From: Pirellulales bacterium
GTDB lineage: Bacteria > Planctomycetota > Planctomycetia > Pirellulales > Lacipirellulaceae
Direction of reading: 5' to 3'
NCBI GenBank assembly: GCA_022448265.1
Contig: JAKVCC010000018.1
Span: 32,060-96,059, forward strand
DNA length: 64,000 bases
Shown: positions 18,794-28,366 of the stretch, piece by piece
Layout: each line of letters starts with the position of its first letter
Position numbering within the stretch: position 1 is the stretch's first letter
Program-made: the position numbers and the translations under genes
The notes under the pieces: generated by a model
Database searches by the model: none
What the model was told of the DNA's origin: nothing
Seen by the model: the letters and a program-made list of their open reading frames with translations, nothing else

Positions 18794-21700
18794 CTACCAG
18801 GATTGAACGGCGTTCCGGACAGCTCCGGGCAGGCTGTATGCTACGCTATAGGCGACGGGAATCACGAGCAGCGTGAGCGCTGAGGCAAAGGCCAGGCCGA
18901 ATACGACGGCCGCAGTTAGCGGTTGCCAGAATTCGGCGCCTCCAGAAATATTCAGCAGCAGCGGCAGGAGGCCGCCTATCGTGGTTACGGTGGTCAGTAT
19001 GACCGGGCGCAGCCGGTTGACACCTGCTTCCAAGATGGCTTCGCGCAGCGCGTGTCCGCGTTTCCGAGCCCGATTCATAAAGTCAACCATCACAATTGCG
19101 TCGTTCACAACGATTCCCGTAAGACTCACCAGCCCGATGAACGAGGCCAGGCTGAAGGGGAAGGAGCAGGCCCACATGCCAAGAACCACACCAATAAAAC
19201 TAAGGGGCACGGTGAACATCACGATGAAGCTTTGTCGAAAACTGTTGAACTGCATGACGAGTATCCCAAAAATCAGTATGACACCCAGGGTCATGCTATA
19301 GAGCAGGTGCTGAAAGTTTTTGTCGCGTTCCTCGTTTTCACCTGTAAACTGAGCCTTTATGCCTTCCGACGGCGTGGTTGGCGTGCCGAGAAACACCATG
19401 GATTCACCTTGGGCCGGGCGAAAGCCGAACTCCGGGAGTACTTCATTTTCCAACACCTGGAACACCTCATCCGGCAAAGTTGATTTTACAACGTCGCATT
19501 TGGCAACGACGGCTCGGTCGCGCTCGTGCCGATTAATGCTGTACAAGTTCAAGCCTTTGCGCAGATCAGCCAATTGAGAGATGGGCGCGCGGCGCCCGTC
19601 GGGAGCTGCGATCATCAACCGTTCTAGACTCCGGTGCGAACGTTGATGCTCGGGCGCCAGTTGCAGTCGAAGGGTGATCTCTTCGTCCTCCATCGTGAGG
19701 CGAATCTGCGAGTCTCCGGCAATTGCCAGATGCACTGATTGGGCGATCTGCGCTTCGGTCAAACCATACATACCGACCACATCGGGCTTGGGTTCAATCA
19801 CCAGTTCAGGATTGTCTGGGCGATAATCCGTGCTGGCATCCACCGTGCCGCGAATGTTCTTCAGCCGTTCCGCGATGGTGAGTCCCAGATGACCTAACCG
19901 GTCGAGATTATCTCCGGTCAGTCGAACTGCTACATCTGAACCGCCGGGGGGGCCGTCTTCAACTTCCTTGATAGAGTACTTCATGCCCGGTAGCGGTACG
20001 ATCTCGCGCCGCAACGAGCTGATGACCTCCTCCTCGTGGATCTGACGATCGAGGGGCGACAGTAACTCGACCATTATTTCGCAGAACTCAGGCCCATTGG
20101 CGGGGTCGTTTTCAAGACGCGACGCCAGGCCCCCCGCTGAACCCACGGCAGTTACGTAGTGCTTGAGAATTCCTCGGTCTTTCCACTTTTGTAGGGGGCC
20201 GGTGAAGACCCGTGAGGCGGCTAGTGTTTCCTCAATACTGTAACCCAGCGGCAATTCATATTTGATGGTGAATTGACCCCGGTCGCTGGGAGGAAAGAAC
20301 TCAAAACCTAGCTTTAGAAATAGGGTATTCGTTGCGACCAGTGCTGTGGCGCAAATGAGGAGTACGTAGTAGCGGTTGCCGAGAGCCAGACGTAATACAC
20401 TTGCATAAAGCCGCGTCCCAACTCCCAGATTTGGCCGCACTTGGCCAAGAAGCGACGGATCTTTTTCGGTGACCTGAGAAACCGCCGCAAAAACCGCCGA
20501 CGCATCTTGGGCCGGTTGACGTTTGCGGTACCAGCGCGCGGCCACGGCTGGAATCACAAAGTGGTCCACCAATACCGAGCCCAAAAGGGCCACGCTTACC
20601 ACACGTGGCATGACACCCATGAAGTCTCCCATAATCCCGGGAACAAGCACCATGGGTAAAAAGGCTGCAATGGTTGTCAAGTCAGCCGAGATTACCGGCA
20701 GGCCGACCTCGTCAATGCCCGTTTTTGCCGCGGTGACTGGATCTTCGCCGCGCTCGATATGACGGTGAATATTTTCTGCGACGATAATGGCGCCATCTAC
20801 GACCATACCAAGCACCAGGATGAAGCTGAACACAACCATGTTCGAAATTGGTATTTCTGCGAAGTATAAAAACGTCAGGCCAACCGCTGAGCTAAATGGT
20901 ATGGCGATCAAGACCAAGATCGAAATCCGCAGCCCCATTGTCCAGGCAAGAATCACAAGCACCAGCATTGCGCCGAACAGGGCGCTCGATCCGAGCACGC
21001 GAAACATAACCCATATTTCTTGCGACGTGTCGCGGCTGGTGGTAAACGTTATGTCGGGATACTGCTGACGTATGTCAATCATCAATCGGTTTACAGAACG
21101 CGCGGCACCTAGCGTATTGATATCGGCTTCCTTGTTGACAAGAATCGTCGCACAGTCGCGCCCATCAAACTGGGCGATATTGAGGGGGCGGCGATTCAAG
21201 TCCAGGACTTCGGCAATGTCGCGAAGGTAGATAACCCGTCCCTCGACGCTGCTTACGACGGCTTCGCGGATGTCGTCTAAATCCCGAAACTTTGATTCGT
21301 TGCGCGCTGTCCGGTCGATCATCGACGTATCGAAGGCGCCCGCTGGCACTTTGGCGTTGAAATCGACGAGCGATTGCCGGAGTTGCCTAAACGTGATGCC
21401 GTACTCGGTCATCAAGTCCGGGTTAACGTTTACGTGAATCTCGCGCTCCTTGCCGCCAAAAAGCTGCGTATTGGCCACACCATCCACTTCAGCAATAGTT
21501 TCTTCCACTTCTTCAGCGATTTTCTTGAGCGCCCTTTCGTCGAATCCGGGTGGGCCGGCGAGAGTGACGAGCATCAGCGGAGCGCTATCAAAATCGATGT
21601 CTGTTACGCTCGGTTGCACTTCGCGGCCTAGAGGCAACTCATTGCGGATGCGATCGATCAGGTCTTTGACCTCGCGCCGGGCTTCATCTGGGTCGACGCC

Positions 21701-21991
21701 GTCAAGAAAGATGACCTGGGTGATGGAGGCCCCTCGCAAGCTTGTGGACGCGATAAAATCAACGCTCTGTAGTTCGGTGAGTGTTTCTTCTACCTTGCGC
21801 GTAATCTCGTTTTCCGCTTCGCTCGGCAGCGCGTCGGGGTAGGGAATGGCGACCAGAACCACCGCCTTGGTAATCGCCGGAGTGCGCTGCACAGGCGTAA
21901 ACGTTGCCGCATAGAGGGCCATGAATAGCACCAGGATGACGCCAATCAATACGAATCGCGGATGATCGACGGCCTTGGAGCTAAGCGACAT
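18794..21991 (-). CDS. RND family efflux permease
   Basis: 1065 residues, the normal length of an AcrB/MexF-type inner-membrane pump. It has the N-terminal helix ([18 protein letters not shown]), two large periplasmic loops, and two blocks of membrane helices. In TM4 the usual Asp pair is [11 protein letters not shown], so one proton-relay Asp (about residue 399) is kept and the second position is Gly, as in several RND subgroups. [20 protein letters not shown] marks TM10. The adaptor gene lies 127 bases upstream on the same strand. No outer-membrane channel gene of the TolC type is in the window. The substrate cannot be told from sequence. Confidence 0.93.
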   Translation of the reverse strand: MSLSSKAVDHPRFVLIGVILVLFMALYAATFTPVQRTPAITKAVVLVAIPYPDALPSEAENEITRKVEETLTELQSVDFIASTSLRGASITQVIFLDGVDPDEARREVKDLIDRIRNELPLGREVQPSVTDIDFDSAPLMLVTLAGPPGFDERALKKIAEEVEETIAEVDGVANTQLFGGKEREIHVNVNPDLMTEYGITFRQLRQSLVDFNAKVPAGAFDTSMIDRTARNESKFRDLDDIREAVVSSVEGRVIYLRDIAEVLDLNRRPLNIAQFDGRDCATILVNKEADINTLGAARSVNRLMIDIRQQYPDITFTTSRDTSQEIWVMFRVLGSSALFGAMLVLVILAWTMGLRISILVLIAIPFSSAVGLTFLYFAEIPISNMVVFSFILVLGMVVDGAIIVAENIHRHIERGEDPVTAAKTGIDEVGLPVISADLTTIAAFLPMVLVPGIMGDFMGVMPRVVSVALLGSVLVDHFVIPAVAARWYRKRQPAQDASAVFAAVSQVTEKDPSLLGQVRPNLGVGTRLYASVLRLALGNRYYVLLICATALVATNTLFLKLGFEFFPPSDRGQFTIKYELPLGYSIEETLAASRVFTGPLQKWKDRGILKHYVTAVGSAGGLASRLENDPANGPEFCEIMVELLSPLDRQIHEEEVISSLRREIVPLPGMKYSIKEVEDGPPGGSDVAVRLTGDNLDRLGHLGLTIAERLKNIRGTVDASTDYRPDNPELVIEPKPDVVGMYGLTEAQIAQSVHLAIAGDSQIRLTMEDEEITLRLQLAPEHQRSHRSLERLMIAAPDGRRAPISQLADLRKGLNLYSINRHERDRAVVAKCDVVKSTLPDEVFQVLENEVLPEFGFRPAQGESMVFLGTPTTPSEGIKAQFTGENEERDKNFQHLLYSMTLGVILIFGILVMQFNSFRQSFIVMFTVPLSFIGVVLGMWACSFPFSLASFIGLVSLTGIVVNDAIVMVDFMNRARKRGHALREAILEAGVNRLRPVILTTVTTIGGLLPLLLNISGGAEFWQPLTAAVVFGLAFASALTLLVIPVAYSVAYSLPGAVRNAVQSW

Positions 21992-22118
21992 GGGGAAGCC
22001 AAATGTGAATGGTAAAAGCGAAACGAACGAGTTGGGCCCAAGTTTTAGGGCGTAAAAAATGGGACATTCTACTTTTTTCTGCAGGTCCTATTAAAGTAGA
22101 ATTGCGATTTCTCTGCTC

Positions 22119-23477
22119 TCATAGGTCGCTCTTGCCGGGCGCGATCTTGGCTTGCGGAGAGGGCATGCTGAAATGCAGGTCACCGGCAGGAATAGTGCCA
22201 AGGTTGACGACGCGGAGAAGCTGCCTGTCGGCAAGTCGAAAATGGCCTCTGACGACAACCGAGCTGAGCGACACCTCTTCGGCTGGTACGAAAACAGTCT
22301 CGCCCTGATCAATCCAACGCTTCAAGGGGACTCGCTGGGCCCTATAAATGTAGCTCTCGCCGAGCGTCCAGTACAGCATCTCCATACTGGCAGGCTCTCT
22401 AGTTACACTAAACAGGTGAGCGCCGTCCTGCCGAAATAAAACGGCCGATTCGGGAACCCGGTAGCCTGACAGGCTGGCGGTAACCACATCAGCCGTCGCA
22501 ACCATGCCTGGCCGCAGCAGCCTCTCCTGGTTAGACAGACGAATTTCTAAGGGAAATAGCCCCGTTCGAGCATCGGAAACCTGGGGTATGCGGAAGACTT
22601 CTCCTTCTAAGGTTGGCCAAGGGGCGCCAAAGCGGTCGCGTCCTTCTAGGTGGACGTGCGCGCGAAAAACGGACTCTTCTACGACATGGTCTGGGGGTGG
22701 TGCAAAAGCGGCAGATTGACTGGAGAGAGTTTTTCGGAAAGGATGCTGCTCAACCTCCCGCATCCGCTCCTCCAGCTCTCGAATATGCGTTTCCGGTACA
22801 TTGAGGACCAACAAGACATCCTCATTTTCGACCAACTCAAAAACAGTATTGTTGGGACTTACCGATTCGCCCGATTTGATCAGGCGTTTGGATATTGTCG
22901 CTGCGATGGGAGATTTCAGGGTGGCGTCGTCCAGATTCTTGAGCGAGATATCGTATTGGGCTTTCGCTAAGGCGAGGTTGGTAACGAGCCCTTCGAGTTC
23001 AGATTCTGTAACAGCTGAGGGGCTATTGCGTCGAACCCGCTCAGCTCGCTGTAGCTCAGAAGTAGCCCGTTCAATCTGTGCGGACGCTTCGCTTTTTTGC
23101 GCACGAAAAACTCGGTCGTCAAGCGTTGCCAATACCTGGCCAGCCCGGACACGATGGCCTTCATCTAGGGGAACGCCCGCTTCGTTGGTGCCCAGCGCGA
23201 TCACCCGTCCGCCGACTGAAAATCCGACCTGATACTTTTCCCAAGGTTGAATTTTGCCCGCATACGTGTTGGTGATTTCACAGATTTGCACATGGAGCGG
23301 GCTGATTTTGACGGGAGCCTTAGGCGCTGCCACCACGGCCAACGGACGGACGTCGCCTCCATCCCGCTTTGCGCTAGCTTGGTCTTTCGCACTAATTTTC
23401 CACATCACACCCATGCAGAAAAATGTGATGACAATCAGCAGCAGGTAGTGGAGGAGTTTTTCGGTCAGGGGCTTCAT
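22119..23477 (-). CDS. RND periplasmic adaptor (membrane fusion protein)
   Basis: 452 residues. One N-terminal membrane anchor (LLHYLLLIVITFFCMGVMW) is followed by a beta-barrel/lipoyl half (SVGGRVIALGTNEAGVPLDEGHRVRAGQVLATLDD is split across the hairpin), a coiled coil of about residues 120-180, then the returning lipoyl half (TLKSPIAATISKRLIKSGESV) and C-terminal beta domains. It is the HlyD/AcrA type that links the pump to an outer-membrane channel. First gene of a two-gene operon with the RND permease. Confidence 0.92.
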   Translation of the reverse strand: MKPLTEKLLHYLLLIVITFFCMGVMWKISAKDQASAKRDGGDVRPLAVVAAPKAPVKISPLHVQICEITNTYAGKIQPWEKYQVGFSVGGRVIALGTNEAGVPLDEGHRVRAGQVLATLDDRVFRAQKSEASAQIERATSELQRAERVRRNSPSAVTESELEGLVTNLALAKAQYDISLKNLDDATLKSPIAATISKRLIKSGESVSPNNTVFELVENEDVLLVLNVPETHIRELEERMREVEQHPFRKTLSSQSAAFAPPPDHVVEESVFRAHVHLEGRDRFGAPWPTLEGEVFRIPQVSDARTGLFPLEIRLSNQERLLRPGMVATADVVTASLSGYRVPESAVLFRQDGAHLFSVTREPASMEMLYWTLGESYIYRAQRVPLKRWIDQGETVFVPAEEVSLSSVVVRGHFRLADRQLLRVVNLGTIPAGDLHFSMPSPQAKIAPGKSDL

Positions 23478-23704
23478 CTCGTGTCTTCGCCTACTGGGTT
23501 ATTAGGCAGTGCCTGTGGGGTTCCTAGATATCCATGATAGATGCCACAGTTGGCATCGGCAATGTTGGCGCTTCGGGCGGCCAGACAACAAAGAGTACAG
23601 GCCCGCGAGGGCTGGTCCAATTTCCGATCAAACCGGTTGTTTGGTGTCTAGGCGTACAAGCAGAAAACTTGGACCTGATCCCCTTAGTCCCGCAATTGGT
23701 GCGG

Positions 23705-24409
23705 TCAGACAACTCCTTCGACTAACAATGAGCCAATGCGCACAATCGTTGCCCCTTCGTGGATGGCGACCTCGAAGTCGTGGCTCATGCCCATGGATAG
23801 CTCGGTTAGCTTCACTTCGGGCGGGCACTCTGCTGCAACGTCGTCGCGTAGAGTGCGTAGGGTGGCGAAATTCCGCGTGGCAACCTGCTCGCTACCGCCG
23901 CGCGCTGCCATGGTCATCAGTCCGCATACTTCTGTTGCCTTGTATTCGGGCAGTTGCGGTAGGAGAGCTTTGAGCGAATTCTCAGTCATGCCATGCTTTT
24001 CGATGTCGCCCGAGCAGTTGACTTCCAGCAACACGCGTGCTTGCTTGCCCTGCTGCTGGGCGCTCGTATCGATCGCTTTGAGCAATCGCAAACTGTCGAC
24101 GCTGTGAATCAAATCGACATGCGGCAATGTTGCTGCGACCTTGTTGCGCTGCAAATGCCCGATCAGATGCCAATGCGCTCCGGCAAGTTTGGGGGCAGCG
24201 GCCTTGGCCCATAATTGCTGGGGCCTGCTTTCACCGACCTCTCGACAACCGGCGGTGAGTAGGGCGCTGGTCACGGTGGTGTCGACGTACTTGGTTACTC
24301 CTACAAGCTGCACCGAGCCCATCTCGCGGCCTGCGTTCTCGGTGGCTCGGGCGATCCGCTCCCGCACGCGGTTCAGGTTGTCGGCAAGAATGCTTTGAAT
24401 ATCTACCAT
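23705..24409 (-). CDS. YggS/PROSC family pyridoxal phosphate homeostasis protein
   Basis: 234 residues, normal length. Single-domain alanine racemase-like TIM barrel. VGVTKY at residues 37-41 carries the PLP lysine (Lys40), followed by GESRPQ (usually GENRVQ), WHLIGHLQRNK, IHSVDS, and the C-terminal SMGMSHDFEVAIHEGATIVRIGS. These proteins buffer PLP in the cytoplasm and have no known strong catalytic activity. It lies 186 bases downstream of the cofactor operon on the same strand and probably has its own promoter. Confidence 0.95.
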   Translation of the reverse strand: MVDIQSILADNLNRVRERIARATENAGREMGSVQLVGVTKYVDTTVTSALLTAGCREVGESRPQQLWAKAAAPKLAGAHWHLIGHLQRNKVAATLPHVDLIHSVDSLRLLKAIDTSAQQQGKQARVLLEVNCSGDIEKHGMTENSLKALLPQLPEYKATEVCGLMTMAARGGSEQVATRNFATLRTLRDDVAAECPPEVKLTELSMGMSHDFEVAIHEGATIVRIGSLLVEGVV

Positions 24410-24595
24410 TGCCAGGGTGTTTCAGGAAGGGATCTGTAGTGGAAGGCCGCCGGGTCGTTGGCGCCCTTTGCCTTCACGCGATAGGATAACTGATCCAATG
24501 ACAAAAATCGCCAACGATCTTGATCTCAATTGTTTCCTTCGTCGTACCATAGGGAAATATAAACCACGACCTGCGTCCGTTGGATAACGGACCGA

Positions 24596-25570
24596 TTAAC
24601 GGGACGAGTCGGCTATTGTTTCGACTTGCGCGCCGCAATTGTCGGGAGCTGTGAGTAGGATTTTTGCTTGGGAAAACTCTTTTAGTCCAGCCAGTCGGCC
24701 GGCCAGTTCTGCAGCCTCACGCTCCGCCTGGCAAAACGCAAATAGGGTGGGACCCCAGGAGGACTGGCCAACGCCCGCGACGCCCAAGCGGCGCAGCCGA
24801 TCAATGCAGCGGGCGATTGCGGGCGAGGCATAGGGCCCTCCCTGAATTTGGCGGAAGCAATTGCCAGCCAGGTGGCCATATTGAAATATCGAACGGGCGA
24901 ACGCGTCGAAATCAGCCCGTTCGGCGGCGGGTAATATTTGCGTTTCCGCGATCTGCTGGAGCTCGGCACTCACCTCAGCCGGAACGGGTGTGAGTTGGTC
25001 GAAGGTCTCCGCCTCGCTATCGCCATGCAAGCCAGGTGGGCTATGCGGTAAAATCAGCACCAGACGCCAGGAGTCAGGTACCGCCAGCCGTCGGGACAGG
25101 TGCCCCAGTGGCTCGCCTGCGCGGTAGCCCGTTTCCCAGATCAGTCCGCCGCGCTCAAATCCGTAGCTGCCTACGGCACTGCGCTTCCCGCGGTTAGTAG
25201 CGGAGACAATCGCCTCGAGACTCACCGGGCCGCTTCCGCTGAGGGTATGCATACCGAGGGCCAACGCCAACGCAAGCTGTGTGCCGCTTCCAAAGCCAGA
25301 GTGGGGTAAGGGCGATTCACAAATCTGAATGCGCAATCCGTTGCCTTGGGGTCTGCGCCATTGTTCTTGTATTTTCCGGGCGGTCGCCAGAGCCTGATCG
25401 GCCATGGGGCCCGCGGCCTGCCATTGGTCGCTCTCTTGGATTTCGACGACCAGCCGTGGCTCCTTAATCATCATTCCCAAACCGCCAAAACTGCGGCCTT
25501 GTGCTTGTGCAAAACGCAACAGCCCAAAATGGAGCCGACTGGGAGTCGTGATTCGCAGTACCTCGTGCAT
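24596..25570 (-). CDS. beta-ribofuranosylaminobenzene 5'-phosphate synthase
   Basis: 324 residues. Belongs to the GHMP superfamily branch that condenses para-aminobenzoate with phosphoribosyl diphosphate, the first committed step to tetrahydromethanopterin. The start RITTPSRLHFGLL is a family marker, and the GHMP loop PLPHSGFGSGTQ is at residues 88-98. Last gene of the operon, 42 bases after the DUF447 gene. The presence of pabA and pabB upstream, which make its substrate, strengthens the call. Tetrahydromethanopterin-linked C1 genes are known in planctomycetes. Confidence 0.9.
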   Translation of the reverse strand: MHEVLRITTPSRLHFGLLRFAQAQGRSFGGLGMMIKEPRLVVEIQESDQWQAAGPMADQALATARKIQEQWRRPQGNGLRIQICESPLPHSGFGSGTQLALALALGMHTLSGSGPVSLEAIVSATNRGKRSAVGSYGFERGGLIWETGYRAGEPLGHLSRRLAVPDSWRLVLILPHSPPGLHGDSEAETFDQLTPVPAEVSAELQQIAETQILPAAERADFDAFARSIFQYGHLAGNCFRQIQGGPYASPAIARCIDRLRRLGVAGVGQSSWGPTLFAFCQAEREAAELAGRLAGLKEFSQAKILLTAPDNCGAQVETIADSSR

Positions 25571-25612
25571 GGTTAGCGGGGCCCCTGGCCAGACAATAAA
25601 CGTTTGTGAAAT

Positions 25613-26227
25613 TTATGTCTTGTCCGTGGCAATCTGGGATCGGATGTGTTCGCACAAAAAATCAAATGTTTCACGCTCGACGTGGCTGGCTGTTTTTTTT
25701 ACGGGGGATTCTAAGCGGTTGAGTTCGGCCAGAATATCCTCGGCTTGCAGCAATTGGATGCGGGTTGCCAGAATAGCCGCTTCCAGCACCGCATGTTGGG
25801 CTCGATTGTAGCCCAAGAAATCGCGCAGCCGGCCTTGGTCCACACATTTTGCCCGAATGTGGGTCCGCTCCGAGTCATCGTCGAGCGCCGTGACCTGCAG
25901 CGCATACCAGCGGCATGCCGCAGTGAGTATTTGCCCTTCGATCCGGCCGGCGGATCGCATGCTGGGTAATGGGCTGGGTGTTCCTAGGGCCGCCTGGGCA
26001 AACAGGCGGACATCGTCGGTAATGTGGAACACTGCCTGGCCGGTCCGTTTTAAGTTTTGATAGGTTGTGGATGTGCGAAAAGGTCGCAGTACGAAATAGC
26101 TAAACTGTGGATCAATAATCGGTCCCATGGGCGAAATATTTGTGGAGCGATCCCTGTTGATCGTGGTGATAATTCCTTCCACGATGCGGCCATTGGTTCC
26201 AAGTTGTGGTAGGTCGGGGTCGGGCAT
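25613..26227 (-). CDS. DUF447 domain protein
   Basis: 204 residues. The N-terminal IVEGIITTINRD..TNISPMGPII and the FRTSTTYQNL..GQAVFHITDDVRLFAQAALG pattern fit the DUF447 family, a split-barrel flavin-binding-like fold found in archaea and in bacteria with methanopterin-type C1 cofactors. The C-terminal half is helical and Glu/Arg rich. The exact reaction is not known to me. It sits between pabA (61 bases) and RFAP synthase (42 bases), so a step in the same cofactor route is likely. Confidence 0.87.
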   Translation of the reverse strand: MPDPDLPQLGTNGRIVEGIITTINRDRSTNISPMGPIIDPQFSYFVLRPFRTSTTYQNLKRTGQAVFHITDDVRLFAQAALGTPSPLPSMRSAGRIEGQILTAACRWYALQVTALDDDSERTHIRAKCVDQGRLRDFLGYNRAQHAVLEAAILATRIQLLQAEDILAELNRLESPVKKTASHVERETFDFLCEHIRSQIATDKT

Positions 26228-26288
26228 AGTCTTGTTTGCCGGAGGCTTCTAATGCGAAAAACGCGATGCGAGCAAGCGTTGCCCCTCG

Positions 26289-26954
26289 TTAAAATGTGAC
26301 CGGACGCTGGAGTGCTGGCGGCTCGATCTTGGGCGCCGTCCGGTATTCGTCCGCCATAAGCGGGTCAACGGCTTGGGTACAATCGCATCCCGCCAACGTC
26401 AGAAAATTTCGGAGCAGCGGATAGCCATATTCGGTCAGTACGGCTTCGGGATGAAACTGGAGGCCATAAACGGGCAGGGTTGCATGTTCCAGCGCCATCA
26501 CAGTACCATCCGCGCTTTTCGCCGTCACAGTGAGCGACGTGGGAACCGAAGGGGGCTCGACCACCAGCGAGTGATACCGGCACACCTGTAATGGATTGGG
26601 GACTCCTTGGAATAGCCTCGTTTCCTGGTGTGTAATCATGGAGGTCCGGCCGTGCATTGGCGCCGCTGCGCGGCCAATTTTAGCTCCGAGAGCGGCGGCG
26701 ATCGCTTGATGTCCCAGGCAGACCCCCAGCATGGGCAGCTCAGTGTGTAACTCCCGCGCCACTTCGAGCGAGCAGCCGGCGGCCTCCGGCCTGCAGGGCC
26801 CTGGCGAAAGGACAATTGCGTCCGCGCCCGTGCGCCGAATGGTGGCCACATCGATTGCATCATTCCGTACCACTTCAGTCTCCTGCCCCAACCGCTGGAA
26901 GTAGCGGGCCAGATTGTGAACGAAGCTGTCGTAGTTATCGATCAGTAAAATCAT
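26289..26954 (-). CDS. pabA: aminodeoxychorismate synthase glutaminase component
   Basis: 221 residues from an ATG that overlaps the pabB stop as ATGA, a sign of translational coupling. It is a class I glutamine amidotransferase: MILLIDNYDSFVHNLARYF at the start, the nucleophile Cys in LGVCLGHQAIAAALG, and the His/Glu pair in QFHPEAVLTEYG. It supplies ammonia from glutamine to PabB. The family also serves anthranilate synthase (TrpG), but the partner here is a PabB type. The last 25 residues are an unremarkable extension. Confidence 0.93.
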   Translation of the reverse strand: MILLIDNYDSFVHNLARYFQRLGQETEVVRNDAIDVATIRRTGADAIVLSPGPCRPEAAGCSLEVARELHTELPMLGVCLGHQAIAAALGAKIGRAAAPMHGRTSMITHQETRLFQGVPNPLQVCRYHSLVVEPPSVPTSLTVTAKSADGTVMALEHATLPVYGLQFHPEAVLTEYGYPLLRNFLTLAGCDCTQAVDPLMADEYRTAPKIEPPALQRPVTF

Positions 26955-28366
26955 AAAGCATCCAATATGCCCCGCGCCTTGTGCCAAGTCTCGCGGTACT
27001 CATCGCCCACTTGCGACTGGGCGACGATTCCGCCGCCAACGGGCAACTGCCACCAGCCCCTGCCGGCGGTGACCGTTCTTATCAGAATACTACTATCCAT
27101 ATGCCCGTCAAAGCCTATGTAGGCGAGCGAGCCGCAATAGGCACCGCGAGTGGTGGGTTCGAGTTCGGCGATAATCTCCATTGCTCGGATCTTGGGTGCC
27201 CCGGTGATCGAACCGCCTGGAAAGCACGCCCGTAGCAAATCAAAGACATTGAATTGCGGGCGTAGCCGGCCGCGGACGGTCGAAACGAGATGCTTAACAA
27301 ATGCGTAATCTTCCAGCTGGAAAAGCTGCTCGACGCAAACGCTCTCAGCCGTACACACGCGCGAAAGATCGTTGCGCAACAGGTCGACAATCATAACGTT
27401 TTCGGCACGGTCTTTTTCGCTAAGCTGCAGTTCATCTCCCGCAAAAAGGTCTGCTTCGGCTGAGTCGAGACGCCCACGCGTACCCTTGATCGGCCGGGTC
27501 TCGACCTGACCATCACGCAAAGTAAGAAAACACTCGGGCGAAGTGCTGCAGATCTGCCAGTCGCCCAGGTTGAAATAGCCTGCGTAAGGTGCTGGATTGT
27601 TCGTTCGCAGTTTGAGATACAGCTCAGCGGATGGGGAGCGGGCAGGGCAGAGCAGTCGTTGGGCCAGATTGACCTGGAAAATGTCGCCAGCGTGAATGTA
27701 TTCCACGGCCCGTTCGATCATCTCTCGATAGGAGGCGGCTGGAAAGTTACTGGTGACTCCCTCCAGGCCGACATCAAATTGCGGTGCCAGTTCGGTCACT
27801 GGTACGTGCTGGTGGCTGTCCAGACGCGGTCGATTGAGGGGGCCCTGTAGCCAGTCACGCATTTGCGCCAGCCTCGCCCGCGCCCGTTTTCGTCGCGCGC
27901 GCGCCGCCATTTCCGGAAAACCTTGAGACAGAATCCAGGACCGCTTCTGGTAGTGGTCGAAGGCGACGACCACATCGTACAACCCGGCCGCGAGTGTGGG
28001 CATCGCCAGATCGTTGATGCGAGCGGATGGAATATTTTCCAGGCCGCGCGCAAGCTCGTAGCCGAACAGTCCTGCGGCACCTCCTTGGAAAGGCGGCAGA
28101 CCTTGGCGCGACTCTGCCGCAAAGAGACGGTGGGCGGCCTCCAAGTCTGCTAGCGCGTCCTGGTCGGGTGTGCTGCACTGGATCCATTGGAATGGATCGG
28201 CGGCAATAAACGAATAGCGTCCAAGCAATCCGGCGCGACTGGCGCTATCAAAAAACACGACATGTGGTAAATGTGCCAGGCGGCCAAAGACGTCAGTGGC
28301 CGAGAGGTCTGCCGGAAGAGCTTCGATCAACGGCCACTCAGCCGGCTGGATATGGTCTTCATTCAT
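26951..28366 (-). CDS. pabB: aminodeoxychorismate synthase component I
   Basis: 471 residues from the ATG at 28366, which overlaps the DUF6513 stop by 8 bases; the frame is open further upstream but in the neighbour's coding sequence. It converts chorismate and ammonia to 4-amino-4-deoxychorismate, the precursor of pABA. PIKGTRGR at residues 292-299 has the Lys typical of aminodeoxychorismate synthases where anthranilate synthases have Ala (PIAGTR). FQVNLAQRL and GGSITGAPKIRAMEII are the other chorismate-binding motifs. No aminodeoxychorismate lyase (PabC) domain is attached. Confidence 0.94.
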   Translation of the reverse strand: MNEDHIQPAEWPLIEALPADLSATDVFGRLAHLPHVVFFDSASRAGLLGRYSFIAADPFQWIQCSTPDQDALADLEAAHRLFAAESRQGLPPFQGGAAGLFGYELARGLENIPSARINDLAMPTLAAGLYDVVVAFDHYQKRSWILSQGFPEMAARARRKRARARLAQMRDWLQGPLNRPRLDSHQHVPVTELAPQFDVGLEGVTSNFPAASYREMIERAVEYIHAGDIFQVNLAQRLLCPARSPSAELYLKLRTNNPAPYAGYFNLGDWQICSTSPECFLTLRDGQVETRPIKGTRGRLDSAEADLFAGDELQLSEKDRAENVMIVDLLRNDLSRVCTAESVCVEQLFQLEDYAFVKHLVSTVRGRLRPQFNVFDLLRACFPGGSITGAPKIRAMEIIAELEPTTRGAYCGSLAYIGFDGHMDSSILIRTVTAGRGWWQLPVGGGIVAQSQVGDEYRETWHKARGILDAL

